Shown: positions 1 to 11,807, counted from the stretch's first letter. The stretch is DNA of 64,000 bases from Rhizophagus clarus (GCA_015698045.1 BLAL01000062.1:310001-374000), one strand, 5' to 3'. Made by a program: numbers and translations. The notes: generated by a model from the letters alone, not told the origin.

Positions 1-394
1 ACATGTTTCTCAAATTTAGAATGAAATGGCATTGGAGACATGCACTAAACTAATTGAGACAATGCCGGAAAGAATCCAAGATGTTATTAATGCTAAAAGT
101 GGTTATACAAGATGGTAAAAATATTTTTAGGATCTTTTTAGTAATATTTTTTTAGTTTTTTTTTTAAAAAAAACCTTAATTTTTATAATAATGCGAAATG
201 TGCATAAATGATGCACCACGATTTTAATAAACATTATGTAAATAAAGTAAAACTGGTTTATTAAATATTACTAAATTTATTATATTTTTAATGCTTTTAC
301 ACTATATTATATATAATATAAATATTATATTTATATACATTCATATTATCAATAAATATGTAATTTAACGTTTGATATTGGTATGGTGTATTAC
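1..394. other. AT-rich non-coding stretch
   Basis: AT-rich sequence with short A and T runs. I see no reading frame, repeat boundary or RNA gene that I can support. Confidence 0.5.
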
Positions 395-1330
395 TTATGC
401 GAACCACTGTACTTTCTTTGTTACTTGATTTAAATGACTATTTTTTCTTAATTTGTCATATTCATCACAAATACCCGATTCTCTAGTTATAAAATTTTCA
501 CATATTTTACTTCTAACGAAAAGAGTAGTTTTATCTAATATCCATATAGCATGTACATGTAAATAATTTTTAAGATCAGCACATCTCATTTTATCAAGAC
601 TTTTTAGTCTAAGATTTGCTTTAATAATTTCTGGAAATAACTCTTTTATGGCTATATCAGTTCTAATTGATTCTCCAAATTCAGCTGGACTATTAAGCAC
701 ATATTCTTGATATTTATCTTCATATAATCCTTTACATGCAACTTTTTTGATAATTATATTTTCCTCTTCAACTCTAATTTTTTTAGGTTTAAAAAAAACT
801 TTAATACTTTGCTGTCCTTCATTACTGTACTTACAATTACTCAATTCACCATGCGTTGTAAGATTTTTATTTCTAAATTTTCAATCTAAACAGATTTCTT
901 TACCACATTTACAATAAACCAATTCTGGTGTTATTTCTTCCATAAAATATTTATTAGCATGTAATTTATTTTGTAATTTATCTATGTCTGTTTGTAATAT
1001 GATTTTTTTACTACGTTTTCTCTTTTTTTTCTGTAAATTAATATTTATAACATTATCTTCAACATCTTCAACTATAACATTATCTTCAACTATAACATCA
1101 TCTTCATCTTCAATTATAATATCGTCTTCATTATCATTAACCATAGCATTATTATCTTTTCTCATTTTTTCATTGATTATTTTTTCATTTTGTTCTGTAT
1201 TTATTTCATCTAATTTTTCAACTAAATCATATTCTAAAAAATCAAAATCATCAGAATCGTATTCATCATCAGGTAAAAAATATTCTAAACTTGGAAAAGT
1301 AAAATTATTTTTGGAACTTTTAGCTCGCAT
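395..1330 (-). pseudogene. zinc-finger-like repeat-family protein, broken by one stop
   Basis: Two reading frames (1330-881 and 844-395) are one frame, separated only by a TGA at 883-881. Read through it, the product is about 310 residues. The N-terminal half is very acidic, with runs of D/E, followed by a basic KKKRKRSKK patch. A CKCGKEICLD segment follows, and past the stop comes THGELSNCKYSN. The C-x-C ... H ... C spacing looks like a BED-type or similar zinc finger, with one pair on each side of the stop. The stop sits where a TGG or CGA codon would fit, so a single transition could have broken it. I recognise the style from multi-copy Rhizophagus proteins but cannot name a function. Transposon-derived DNA-binding protein is the best guess. 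The opposite-strand frame at 984-1337 is only the mirror of the acidic repeat. Confidence 0.5.
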
Positions 1331-2106
1331 TTTTTAAAATAAAATCAAAAAAAATTTTTTTTTTTGATTATTTTTAACGTTTATATGGTATATATAAAGT
1401 AATCCCTTTAAAAATATATATATAATCGTTACTCACTATAGTAACAACCTAAAAATAAATCATAAGATCATTACCCATTTTATATAATAATGATCTGGCC
1501 CTTACCCAATTTAACAAATAACCTAAATCACGTTTATAATAATATTACCTGACTTAAGCAATAACAATTTTTGATTTTTTATAATAACTTTATCCAGTTT
1601 ACCGGTAACCTTTATATGAAGTTTCTGGGGTCTTAACACAATATAATAAGTAAATAACAATATAGATATTTAATGTTTTTTTTTTAGGTTTTTTTAATGA
1701 TTAATCAGATTATCTGGATAACTCAAGCATCAGTTAATCAGATTATTTGAATGATTTTATATAATTAAATTAAATTGATTAATAATTTTATACTGATTTG
1801 AACCTCTAGATAAAAGAAAAAATAAAAATAAAAGTAAAAATAAAATAAAAAAAAAGAAAAATAAAAGAAAAGTAAAAAGAAAAAAGGAATAAAATCAAAA
1901 ATAAAAAAAAAAAATAAAAAAAATTTGTTAGTAATAGAAATAAAGAAAAAAAGGAATGAAAATAAAACACTTATTTATTTTTAAAAAAATTTAAAAATTT
2001 TAAAAAAAATGGATTATAAAAAAAAAAATAAAATGTAAAAAAGATAAAATAAAAAAGAAAAAAGAAATTAAAGCAGAAAGAGATAGATAACTCTCTTAAG
2101 AATAGA
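1331..2106. other. AT-rich spacer with polypurine tract
   Basis: No gene seen. About 1810-2100 is almost purely A and G on the plus strand (runs of A broken by single G), similar in style to the longer purine tract near 27.2-28.0 kb. Confidence 0.5.
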
Positions 2107-2200
2107 AATATTATCATTACCACATATTATCCTTAAGGAGACAAACAAGTACAATTACTAGATCTTGTAGTATATGATATTCTGGCAAAATGGGATAATT
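2107..2200 (+). pseudogene. relic of the retroelement ORF1 found at 9-10.8 kb
   Basis: About 95 bp closely match the 3' half of the ORF1 gene at 10784-9120, in the opposite orientation. The translation contains QLLDLVVYDILAKWDNY, identical to residues near position 305-325 of that ORF1, and the bases upstream also align (AAT-TATCATTA vs AATGTTATCATCA). The match stops abruptly where the palindromic element at 2201 begins. This shows the ORF1 element is a dispersed family with at least two copies in the window. Confidence 0.7.
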
Positions 2201-2611
2201 ATATACATGAAGTGAAATTAAAATCCAAAAGTCAAAATATTTTAACTTGAGAAGGTCAAAAGTCAAAATTAAAGTCAAAATAGTCAAAATTATGTCATAG
2301 TCATGTGATTTTTATAATTATAATTTAATACCAAATTTTAAATGTGAATAACTCTGTCAATATTGATGATACAGATATGCAACACATATTATTAGAATTC
2401 TCTTGATGAGCTGAATCAAACTATATCAAGATCATAAATATCAGATCACTAGATGCAGAGATCATTAACTTTAAATTTTAATATTATTGTTTACTATAAA
2501 AATCACATGACTATGACGTAATTTTGGTTATTTTGACTTTTGGAGAGGACCAGGTCAAAATCATTTTGACCATTTTGACCATTTCAAACTAATTTTAATT
2601 TCATGTATAAT
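2201..2611. mobile_element. fold-back MITE-like element, ~410 bp
   Basis: The two halves are inverted copies of each other along nearly the whole length. The left end reads TATACATGAAGTGAAATTA, and the right end reversed reads TATACATGAAATTAAAATTA. Inside, AAAAGTCAAAAT repeats and GTCATAGTCATGTGATTTTT appear on both arms. No reading frame is present, and I could not define a clean target-site duplication. The superfamily is unknown. Confidence 0.65.
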
Positions 2612-2694
2612 TTATATGCAAGTACAACTGAAAAATTGTCAACAGAATTGGTAAATACCCTTTTTTTAATTAGTCTATCTTGTCATTTTGGATG

Positions 2695-5140
2695 TTAATT
2701 TTTCTTATATTGAGCAACCATGAAAAGTATTAGGAAGTATGCATTACAGCAAAAACAACTATAAGTGTTTATGTTAATAGAAGGATAGTGAGCATCATAT
2801 CCAGGTATTTTGAGCTTGTTAAAATATTCTAATATATGAAGTGGATTTAAATAATGCCCATCTTTTCTTTTTATCACAGGTAAGAGAAAATCATTATTTT
2901 CTGTAAAAAGAATGGTTGCTTTTTTACAATGGTTAAGTGAACAGCAAGAACGATCATTATATTTCTTAATGTCAAGTGAGTATTAACATATTTTTGTGTG
3001 ATTATCTACCTGCTACCAAGACACACCTGATTTATTAATACTTTCTTTTTCAAATCTAAAAAATATAATATTATTTAGGGATGCCAACGGTCAGTTCAGT
3101 TCAGTTTCAGTTTTAAAATCGCAGTTTTTAGCCAAAACTGAACTGATCACAAAACTGACTGATAAAACTAAACCGCAAAACTGATTGCAAAACCAAATAA
3201 ATTATTATTAGAAGGTGATAATTATGACTTTATTTGATAATAACATTTAAATTTACATAATTTTTTCTTACATAAATAGTGCTGATTTTGAGATTTTTTA
3301 GCAATACAAAAATCACGTGATCAACGCATAAAATTAAAATTCTCTCTATAATTTCAAAAAGGAAAGTATTATAAATTTAAATATTAAAATTCATGTTTTT
3401 TAGTTATTCTCAATTGAAACAAGATATTTTTCGGGATATAATGTAAAATATTTACAATTAACCGATCAGTTTTTTCATCAGTTTTTTTATATATAAAACT
3501 GATGGTTAACCGGTCGGTCTTAGACTAAAATTGAACTGAAATTGAACTGGCAAAAACTGGTTATGACCGGTTATAACTGAACTTTTGGCATCCCTAATAT
3601 TATTAAATAAAAAACTCTTTTGATCAGTGTATTGTATAGTGATAGGTTTTCTAAAATAGGATCACATTCCCAAAGATCATATAAAGCTTCACCAACATAA
3701 TGAAAGTTTTACATTGTAAGTTTTAAATCAATGACCGAACCCTGAGAATTGAGATGAAAACCAAACTTAGCGATCAGTAAGGTTATGCCAGCCAGTTTTT
3801 ATAATAATGTCACCATATTACGCTCAATAGAGTAGTTATACAGTGACTAGATGTATATGTCTAAATGAAAAGATAATTAAGGTTAAAAGTCCAGAATGTT
3901 CTACAATATTGATGAATATTTTTCATGTACCACAGATTTTTGTCTAGATCTCTATTAACCAAAAGAATCCAGATTGGTTTTATTTGGCCATCAACTTTTA
4001 ATATTTTATTAAAACAACTATCTTGAATTAGCAAATCTAAATCATTCATATAAGTTTCAAAACTCGTATCAACTTGGTATTGTGAATATATGTAAATTGA
4101 AAGTTGATCATTACGAAAGGTATTATTTATATCATTCAGATTAATTAGTAAGTAAACTGATGGAATAAGTTTTTGCTGTACGCTAATTGAAAAATCATGA
4201 TCAAGTAGTGTAACCATTTCTTGAAAACTTTGTATAATCTGAAATATTTTTCCAACTATAGAAATACCAAGGGGAATTTTGGCTTTGTTGTTCTAAAAGA
4301 TAATAACAAAGTAAATTAGAAATATGGCTGCGAACTATTTTGCTCTTTTCATAGATGTAAGATAATAGTGCTCATCAATATGCTCATTTCTTTCATTTTG
4401 TAAAATAGAGGTGTTTGCAATTATAGCTAGATGATGGTAAGTCATTGCTGTTTTAATATTTGATCAAGATGGCATCAAATAATTATTAAGGGTAGTGCAA
4501 GACAGATACTCATTATATTTTGAGTTAAGATCTTCTCAAAGATGACTGATTGTTCTAATTTTAATAATTTTTTTTCTTTTTTTTTTATCTGCAACTTCAA
4601 ATTCAATACATTCATATATATGCTTATGTAAATTAGGATATTGAAATAAAAAAGATGGGTGATCAGGAGTGTTATATTGTACTACAGTACTTCATTATTC
4701 ACTAGTAAGAATTTTAATTTTTTTGTCCTGTATTTTCACTAATATTCTACCTGATGTTTCAACTTCTTAATCTTGTTATTCTCATTTTGCAGAACTTATT
4801 TGAGAGTTGCCATACGTTCTGCTAAATTATTTTAAATCTTCAAATCTGCAGTAGTATTATAAATTTGTTGAAGTTTGACAAGCTTTGTGTTAGTTGCATT
4901 AATGGCTTCTGCAGCTTTTTTCTGTATAGTGATATTAGGAGGTGAAGTAATATCAACTACAATAATTTCTTCAATCAGTTTTTGTGAAGCTTGGTTGACC
5001 TAAGTGGACTTTGAACTTTGAGGTCAGCTGGATTGTAATCAATTAATTTATAAAAAATCTTGAATTGGAATTTTGGTTGCTAGGTATTCTTTAATTTTAT
5101 TTTGATTTCTTCTTAAGATTTGTGTTGAATTTCCTTTCAT
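2695..5140 (-). pseudogene. decayed transposase-like gene split by a hAT element
   Basis: A coding trace runs from ATG at 5140-5138 (MKGNSTQILRRNQNK...) down to TAA at 2697-2695, with several stops and frameshifts. Readable pieces in order: ADLKVQSPLRSTK and LIEEIIVVDITSPPNITI with a coiled-coil-like NNLAERMATLK stretch (about 5140-4740). Then comes the block at 4217-3861 containing VTLLDHDFSI and DGQIKPIWILLVNRD, continuing as YNYSIERNMVTLL, KLAGITLLIAKFGFHL and GEALYDLWECDPIL to about 3597. Past the hAT insertion it resumes at 3075 with VDNHTKIC and RKDGHYLNPLHILEYF, then a Cys-rich end (CFCCNAYF). The order and spacing match a multi-copy Rhizophagus protein family that I remember as transposase-like (DGG/ERSM blocks); that identity is recollection, not a search. 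It is clearly non-functional. Confidence 0.6.
3076..3596. mobile_element. non-autonomous hAT element (521 bp) with 8-bp target duplication
   Basis: Terminal inverted repeats TAGGGATGCCAA and TTGGCATCCCTA bound the element. It is flanked on both sides by the same 8 bases, ATATTATT (3068-3075 and 3597-3604). An 8-bp duplication and a TAGGG start are the hallmarks of the hAT superfamily. The interior is full of CAGTTTT/AACTGA motifs in both orientations, as expected of subterminal transposase-binding sites. It has no transposase gene. It sits inside the decayed gene at 2695-5140, whose coding trace resumes on the other side. Confidence 0.85.
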
Positions 5141-5231
5141 GCTTTAAAATATTTTATACAAAGACTAACTTTTGAATATATAGGATTTTTTTTGCAAAAT
5201 CTTTAATATTGACTTGTAAATATTTATAAAT

Positions 5232-7998
5232 ATCCCTTAAACGGTAATGCAGGCAAATTTGCCTGCAATTTAAAAAAAAAGTAACATCAGCTATATAAAA
5301 CTTTTTTAATAAAAGCCAGAATTTTATAAAATTTTATCACATTATTGATCAACATATGGCCATTAAATATATAGTTAAAAATTTGGCTGTTTGGCAAAAA
5401 TTAAACTGGAAATTAATTTGTAAAAATGCTGATCAAAACCTTGGAATTTTGGAGTTTTTGGAGTTTTGCATTTTTTTTTATTCCTAACGTTATATTTACT
5501 TATTTTTTTTATTTTTACCATGGATACTATTGAATATGATGAGCAAGATTTGTTTGTTGTTGATTTTGCAAGAAATATTTACAATATTACTGACGAAAAT
5601 GATGACGATATCGAAAATTTTGATAATTTTGAAGAAATTCATGAAGAGAATATCCAAGGCAGAGGTAGTAATAGAGGTAGAGGAAGAGGAAGAGGAAGAG
5701 GTAAAGGTAGAGGTAGAGGTGGAGGTAGAAATAATAATAGTGAAAGAGATAATAATAATGGTGAACAGATTGCACAACTTCTACCTCTACTTTTTTTTAA
5801 TGTTTTTCAACATGTTAGACCTTTACATGAATTTAAAATAAATTTATCTAGAGATTTCCTCCTTTCACCATCACCTTATTCTATATTTTCTCTTTTTTTT
5901 TCTCTTGAACAAATAGAAATAATTGTTAAAAATACAAATAAATATGCATATGTAAAGAATGCAGGAGAAGGGCGTGATTGGAAAGAATTAACAATGAAAA
6001 AATTTAAAATTTGGTTAGCAATATTAATATATGCTGGTGTTTTTAAATTACCTAGTATCCGAGATTATTGGAATAAGGATAGTGAATTTCCTGAGCATAA
6101 AATTACTACTTTTATGTCTTTAATTCGTTTTGAACAGGTATTTTAATTTTATTATTTAATTTAATATTTTTATTAAATTAATTAAATTTTATTAAAACTG
6201 TTTATTGATATATTTAGATTAAACGTTTCATGCATATTTCAGATTGTACTATTCCGCCTGAGTTTTGGTATTCAAAGGTAGATCCTTTAGCAACTCATAT
6301 CCAAACAGTTTTCAAAACAATTTGTATACCATCTTCAAACGTTTCTATTGATGAAATGATTGCAAGATTTTCTGGAAGAAGCGCTCATACTGTAAGAATT
6401 GAAAATAAACTTACTCCAGAAGGTTACAAGATTCTTTTTCTTTGTGATGCTGGCTATACATATACTTTTATTTTTACCTCCAGAATTTAAACCCACCCAG
6501 AAATCCAGCAAGTATCAGATTTAAGTAAAGTAGGAAATGAAGTATATCATCTTACATCTCAATTACCAATAGAAGATAAATCATTCAATATCTATATGGA
6601 TAATTATTTTTCTAGTATCAAATTTTTCAAATACTTGCGTGAAAAAAAAATAGGAGCATGTGGAACTGTCCGTACAAATAGTGCTAATTTTCCAAAGGTT
6701 CTTAAAGTAAATAAAAAACTAGATTGGGACACACTTTCTGGGGTGGTTGTTAACAATACATTAGCCATTTTGTGGATAGACAATGGCCCAGTGACGATGC
6801 TTTCTACTATTCATTAGATTGATAATGAAAATAAAAATCAGATAGAAAGAATACGACGTTGACTACGAAAGACAAGCACAAATGCAGCTAAAGTTTGAGC
6901 AATTTTTGGAACTTTAAGTAAAAAAACTTTACCAATTCCTGTTATAATTGATGACTATAACCACTTCATGGGTAGAGTAAATATTGCTGATCAATTACGA
7001 AGGTATTATGGAACTCAGCTACTAGTACGAAGAATATGGATGCCACTGTTTTTTTGGCTTTTAGATACTGCATTAGTTAATTCATATTTAATATTAAAAA
7101 AAGTTAATACAAATATTAATCATAAGGATTTTAGATTACAAATAGTATGGGATTTAATTGAAGAAAGTTTAAAAGAAAGTGAAAAAAAACCACATACACG
7201 AAACCAAGTTGATAAATTAACAAATTAATTTAAGTTTATTTACGTTGATCCTACTAAAAAGCAGCAATATGTTACAACAAAATATGAGCTTCCTATAATA
7301 AGATTATTTCCAGAAGGTCATTATCCTGAATGGAGAGAAACAAGAAGTAGTTGTATATGATGTAAATATTTAGTAAAAAAAAATCAAGAAAAAGCAGCAA
7401 AAAATCCACCTCAATCACAATTATATTGCATAAAATGTGATTTAGCCTTATGTTGTAATAAGGAAAGAAGTAATTGTTTTAAAGATTTTCATACATATAG
7501 GGAAGATGATGACTAAAAATAAAGTTTTGTTTTTATTTTTTCCATTTAAAATTAGTTAATTTTTATAACATTTACATTGCATTTTTTTTATGAATTTTAC
7601 GAAAATTATTCTTTTTTTTAAGTTATTATGTAATTTCAAAATCTTATTTTTAAATCTTAAAAACTCAAATAATAAAAATTATTTCTCATAAACTACTCTG
7701 CATTTTATTATTAAAGTTTGACAGGTTATAACCAAACTCCAATGAGTTCGCCAAAATATATGCAAAATTTTTTAAAAAACGGCTATTAATGAAAAGTGCA
7801 AACTTTGATCGGTGATTAATTAAACGTTCTAATATGTAAACTAGAAAATGATGATCATAATCACGTGATATAAAATTCAAACGATTTGGAAAAAAATTTT
7901 TATTAAGGTAGCATTAATATTTCTAAAAATAAATGAGAGCTAAAATTTGGGTAAAATTGCAGGCAAATTTGCTTGTGAGGTTCTACCATTTAAGGGAT
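5232..7998 (+). mobile_element. piggyBac-type DNA transposon, decayed, ~2.77 kb
   Basis: Ends are inverted: ATCCCTTAAACGGTA at the left, and TACCATTTAAGGGAT at the right. Each end is followed inward by a GCAGGCAAATTTGC palindromic motif (about 5249 and 7964). The element encloses a piggyBac transposase pseudogene. The expected TTAA target duplication is not unambiguous: TTAA occurs inside the CCC...GGG ends rather than outside them, so either the ends start at CCCTTAA with an eroded duplication, or the true ends are the TTAA copies at 5237 and 7990. Confidence 0.8.
5520..7516 (+). pseudogene. piggyBac transposase, broken only by nonsense codons
   Basis: The likely start is ATG 5520 (MDTIEYDEQDL, good context), although the frame opens at 5466. 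Exon 1 has an acidic N-terminus, a GRGRGRG-rich basic stretch, then the DDE_Tnp_1_7 fold (FKIWLAILIYAGVFKLPSIRDYW). An 80-bp intron at 6138-6217 (GT...AG) keeps frame. Exon 2 has the piggyBac landmarks in order: LCDAGYTY, MDNYFSSIKFFKYL, GTVRTNS, and GRVNIADQLRRYYG. It ends in a Cys-rich zinc-binding tail (CKYL ... CIKCDLALCCNKERSNCF ... H). Six in-frame stops lie at 6488, 6815, 6860, 6896, 7226 and 7358, yet there is no frameshift in the whole gene. At least the 6860 and 6896 stops look like CGA to TGA changes. About 640 residues, a normal length for the family. Not functional as it stands. Confidence 0.88.
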
Positions 7999-8768
7999 AA
8001 AATTTATTGTATTTTGGTATAATTAAAAAGTCTGCATGTTTAAGGACCAAAAAATATGCTAAAGAGTGTATTGTAAAATGCATATTAATTAGTCACATTG
8101 GTATATAATTATAATTTTTTTGCAAATTATTATTTTTTTGAATTTTGTGAAAATATTCAAATAAATGTTTTTAAAAAAATACTTTCAAATACATTATAAA
8201 GTAATCTTTTTACTTTATATTATCTTAAACAAATCTTTATTATTAAATACATTTTTTAAATAAATTTTTATTTACTGTAAATTTTAATACATAAAAGTGA
8301 GAGGAGTTTTTTGAAATCAAGAACTATATTTATTAATAATAATTGTATTACAATAAATCATATGAATAACAAGTCTAATTAGGAAGAGACTTTATAAAAA
8401 ATCTATAATTACGTAATATGTGTCACTCTTCTAACATTATAGTTCAATATAATTATAGTTTTAATATATGATTTTTTATATACATATTAATAATTATATA
8501 GTTACTTTTTAAATAAGTAATAATACCTTATATTTACTTTATATTTGATTATAATAATATTTAATATTGTAATAGTAAATTAAAGAGAATTTCAGTTCAA
8601 ATCATATATTTTTTGTTATAATTTTATATATTTCATAAAGATTAATAAAGAAATGTATATTACTAATTAAAAAAAATATGTTAAATATAAAACTTATATT
8701 TTAACTAATTAATTATATCTGATTAAACACTTTAATTAACCAGTTATTAGCTGATTAAGATTTTTTAG
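7999..8768. other. AT-rich spacer
   Basis: No supportable gene. A short open frame at 7880-7686 lies inside the piggyBac 3' region and shows no recognisable features. Confidence 0.5.
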
Positions 8769-8781
8769 TTAATAAATATTT

Positions 8782-8782
<1 letters not shown>

Positions 8783-8820
<38 letters not shown>

Positions 8821-10860
8821 CAAAAGAAGTGCTTTTATTCAGAGAAAAAAGATAGAAAAGTATACAAAAAATCACTGAAACCAAGCCTACCCGTTCCCCA
8901 CACTAGGGTCACAAATATATCTCATGATTACTATATCCCTAGCCTATTCTCGTTTATGTAATAGGAAGTCTAGTTATAGAATTGTTCAAGGTATAAAGGA
9001 AAACGAAAAATAAAAAGAGAAATTCTACGATCTAATAAAACAAAAAACATTACATAAAGCGAATGCAAAGCATGACAAGAAGTTAGTATGGAATCTTCTA
9101 TCTATCCCTCCCAACTAAACTAAACATAATGTTCTAATAATGCCTTCAGCCCAGCTATTAAATGTTTAACATCCGGCTTCTTAGACTGGTCGTGTCTTGA
9201 ATGATCGATCTTCTTGGTAGAACGTCCAGATTTGGGAGTTTTATTATGATCGTTCTTGCGGTTGTTAGTATTAAAACCTGAAAAAGAAAAATTAGACCCT
9301 TTAGGTGTCTGTGAAGATTTGTCTGCATTGCCAATTCGAGCAGGTCTACGTAATTTCTTGAAGTTGGGGGTGGAATAACGGCACCAAGAGATTCTAACGT
9401 CATTCTAAAGCTGGGGGTTATTAATGCGAGTGGAAACATGATCCCAAGTGTCAAAGTAACCTATCAGCTTTTTAGATCCATCAACTTCTTTAACTAATTT
9501 AAAAGATTTTATGCCACTGTCCAACAAAAATTGGTGAGGGCGTCCGTTTGGGAATAAAGAGGCATCCGTCATGTCATCTGGTAGATTATGCACGACGGCT
9601 TGGAACTTTTCTCTTTGTTTCCTTTCTGAAAGGTTCCAGGAAGCAGGAAACCATCTAACAGGGATTCCTCCCAAGTTGACAGTCCAGTCCCCTCCGTTGT
9701 AGCATTTCAAGCACTCATGGTCAGGAATCAGTCTAACCCTTGCTGATAGATACTTCTTGTGCACCCTTGTACTGACTGAAACGACCTTACTCCATCATCC
9801 TAAATTGGCCAACAGAGTATAGTTATCCCATTTGGCCAGAATATCATAGACTACAAGATCCAATAATTGTGCTTGTTCTTGATCTTGAGGAATATAACCA
9901 GTGATGATAACATTTCCATTTTTTAAAGATTTGTCTGTCTCTTTCTGTTTCAACTTCTTTCCATTGTCTATAGGAGTTGAATGTGGTATAGAATCTCGCT
10001 TCAACTGCTGCTTATAGGGTGTGGAAGGAGGAGAAAGAATATTTTGGTTAAAAGTAACCGTTCTTGAACCAGAAGGTTTAGAGGGTGTATACTCAGGAGA
10101 TTCCGCACTAAAAGTGAGCACTAATTTTGCATCCAGTCCAGAAGGAGATTGTAGTTGCAAGGCTTTCTTCTTTTCCTTACGGGCCTTCTTTTTAGCACTC
10201 CGCTTCTGAGATTTGGTCAAGGGCGTGACAGGAATAGGTGTGATATTACGTGGGGGTGTGGCGAGTAATTCGTCATCCACATCATCCAATGATCCTACTG
10301 AATTTGTATCAGGAACATCAAAATTCATCGACGTGTCTGATTGGTGCATAGGATCCCCGAGATTTTCCATATCGGGAGTTTGTTTACTTGCAATTTCCAA
10401 CGCTCGGCGAAATTCGGAATCCATGAGAAGAATTTCCCTGTATTCGTCGTCCAAGAGAAAGAGATTAAGAAAAGTAGCTAAAAGTTGAGCTAGAAAGGGA
10501 GAGCAGTCGGCTAGGTCAATAATTTCTGCCAACTGGTCCTGAGGGATTACTTTGTTCTCGTTAAGTTCAATGAAAGTCTCCATTACTTCAGGGGCCGTAG
10601 GTATTATTGAGCAAAGGAGAAATCCTGAGTTACATTTGACGAATTTTCTCATAAATTTTATGATAACATCGTGAAAACGATTAGAAGGAATACTCTTTAG
10701 AGCAGTAGTAGGGGTAACTTTGGTCGAAGAAGACATTTCTGCTGTTTGTTTTGCTGGTTTTGATAGAAAAAAACCTCTCTTCATAATGAAAATAAAATAT
10801 TTTTCTTCCGTGAAAAATTTGGTTCACAGATCTGCAGGAAAGAGTTTTCCTTAATAAATC
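8783..10860 (-). mobile_element. ORF1-only poly(A) retroelement with 14-bp target-site duplication
   Basis: The minus-strand element ends in a 35-base A tail (T run at 8783-8817), preceded by a GAATAAAAG polyadenylation signal. Exact 14-bp copies of TTAATAAATATTTG flank it (8769-8782 and 10861-10874). This is the signature of target-primed reverse transcription (LINE-type). It carries one ORF1-like gene and no reverse transcriptase, so it was presumably mobilised in trans by a partner LINE. The 5' leader is only about 75 bp (10860-10785). The 3' untranslated part is about 300 bp. Confidence 0.85.
9120..10784 (-). pseudogene. retroelement ORF1-like protein with two stops
   Basis: One frame of 555 codons runs from ATG 10784 to TAG 9120. 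It is interrupted by TGA at 9797-9795 and TAG at 9407-9405, with no frameshift. The N-terminus is MKRGFFLSKPAKQTAEM. The middle is Ser/Pro/Lys-rich (SQKRSAKKKARKEKKK, a likely nucleolar or nucleic-acid-binding patch). It is followed by VIITGYIPQDQEQ, VHKKYLSARVRLIPDHECLK, then WFPASWNLSERKQREKFQAV and HNLPDDMTD, which read like an RRM-type fold. The C-terminus is basic, low complexity and Asn/Lys rich. The stops fall where Arg/Trp codons would fit (G-stop-W and QL-stop-N). Likely role, by inference: RNA-binding chaperone of a LINE. A fragment of a sister copy lies at 2107-2200. Confidence 0.7.
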
Positions 10861-11073
10861 TTAATAAATATTTGATAAATACATACATATATATTATTAT
10901 ATATATTATTATATTTACATGATAAATTATTTACTATTTAATTTAATATTACAAATTATAAAATAATTACAAAGGATTTTAAAAACAATATTTAACTGAC
11001 TTTAACCAGTAAAATTAAAACAAAATGAAAATTATTATTATAGTTATTTTGAATAAAAGATATAATTAAACTA

Positions 11074-11807
11074 CAGTCAAGTTTTGATGTACTGATACTC
11101 TATATACTGATAATTGCTTTTACCGATAAATTTTTATTGTCCTGTAAGGTTGCTGGACAAAACTAGGTAATTTAGCAAACTGTCTAAATATCGAAAGGGT
11201 AAAACTTGACAAAACTATATTAAAATCTTAGTAAAAAATTAGCAAAACTTGACAAATGTCAAAACTTATAGTAAATCATATTAAATAGCGAAACAATAGT
11301 AAAGTATTATTAAAAAATCAGTAAAACTAGAGTTTAGACGTTTAGTCAAATATAAAATTAGTTTAGGTAGGCAACCTTATTGTCCTGTTTCATTACTAAT
11401 AAAAAAAGCTCATTATACTAATATTATATATAATTTTGTGATGTAACATATACTGATACTACCTTCTGGTCCTTTTATAGTAATGTATATTAAGATATAC
11501 TGATAATTTTGGTTATACTAGTGTTAATTCTAGCTGGCATTATAAGTTTGGCCTAAGTTAAAAATTGTAACTAGGCATTTTTCTTAATTATGTCTAGAAT
11601 TAGATTTTTTTTCTATAATCATACTCATATTATACATAATATATTCAGGAAATTTTGAAAATTTTGGACTCAGAATTAAGCATAGTGTAAGCCAGAGTTA
11701 GGTTTTGACCTGCATTATAATCTACTAATTACATATATATACCAATATTTCAATGTACTGATACTTTTTCCCAAAACTGGAAGCATCGGTATATCAAAGT
11801 TTGATTG
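11074..11807. mobile_element. pogo/Tigger-like MITE with TA target duplication
   Basis: Left end CAGTCAAGTTTTGATGTACT; right end reversed CAATCAAACTTTGATATACC. It is flanked by TA on both sides (11072-11073 and 11808-11809). CAGTCAAAC-type ends with a TA duplication are typical of pogo/Tigger members of the Tc1/mariner superfamily. Short TACTGATA motifs recur inside. It has no transposase, and it is interrupted by the hAT element at 11145-11379. Confidence 0.75.
11145..11379. mobile_element. hAT MITE nested inside the pogo-like MITE
   Basis: Ends TAAGGTTGC and GGCAACCTTA are bounded by perfect 8-bp duplications TTGTCCTG (11137-11144 and 11380-11387). Removing this 235-bp insertion and one duplication restores a continuous pogo-like element. 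The order of events is therefore readable: pogo-like element first, hAT element second. Confidence 0.8.

Noticed and set aside
984..1337. Plus-strand frame rich in Ser/Phe
   Set aside because: It mirrors the acidic D/E repeat of the minus-strand zinc-finger pseudogene.
5237..7993. Calling TTAA at both ends as the piggyBac target duplication outright
   Set aside because: The bases outside the TTAA copies (ATCCC and GGGAT) are also inverted, so the TTAA may be part of the element ends. Both readings are given instead.
10021..10488. Plus-strand frames inside the retroelement
   Set aside because: Antisense shadows of the ORF1 gene.
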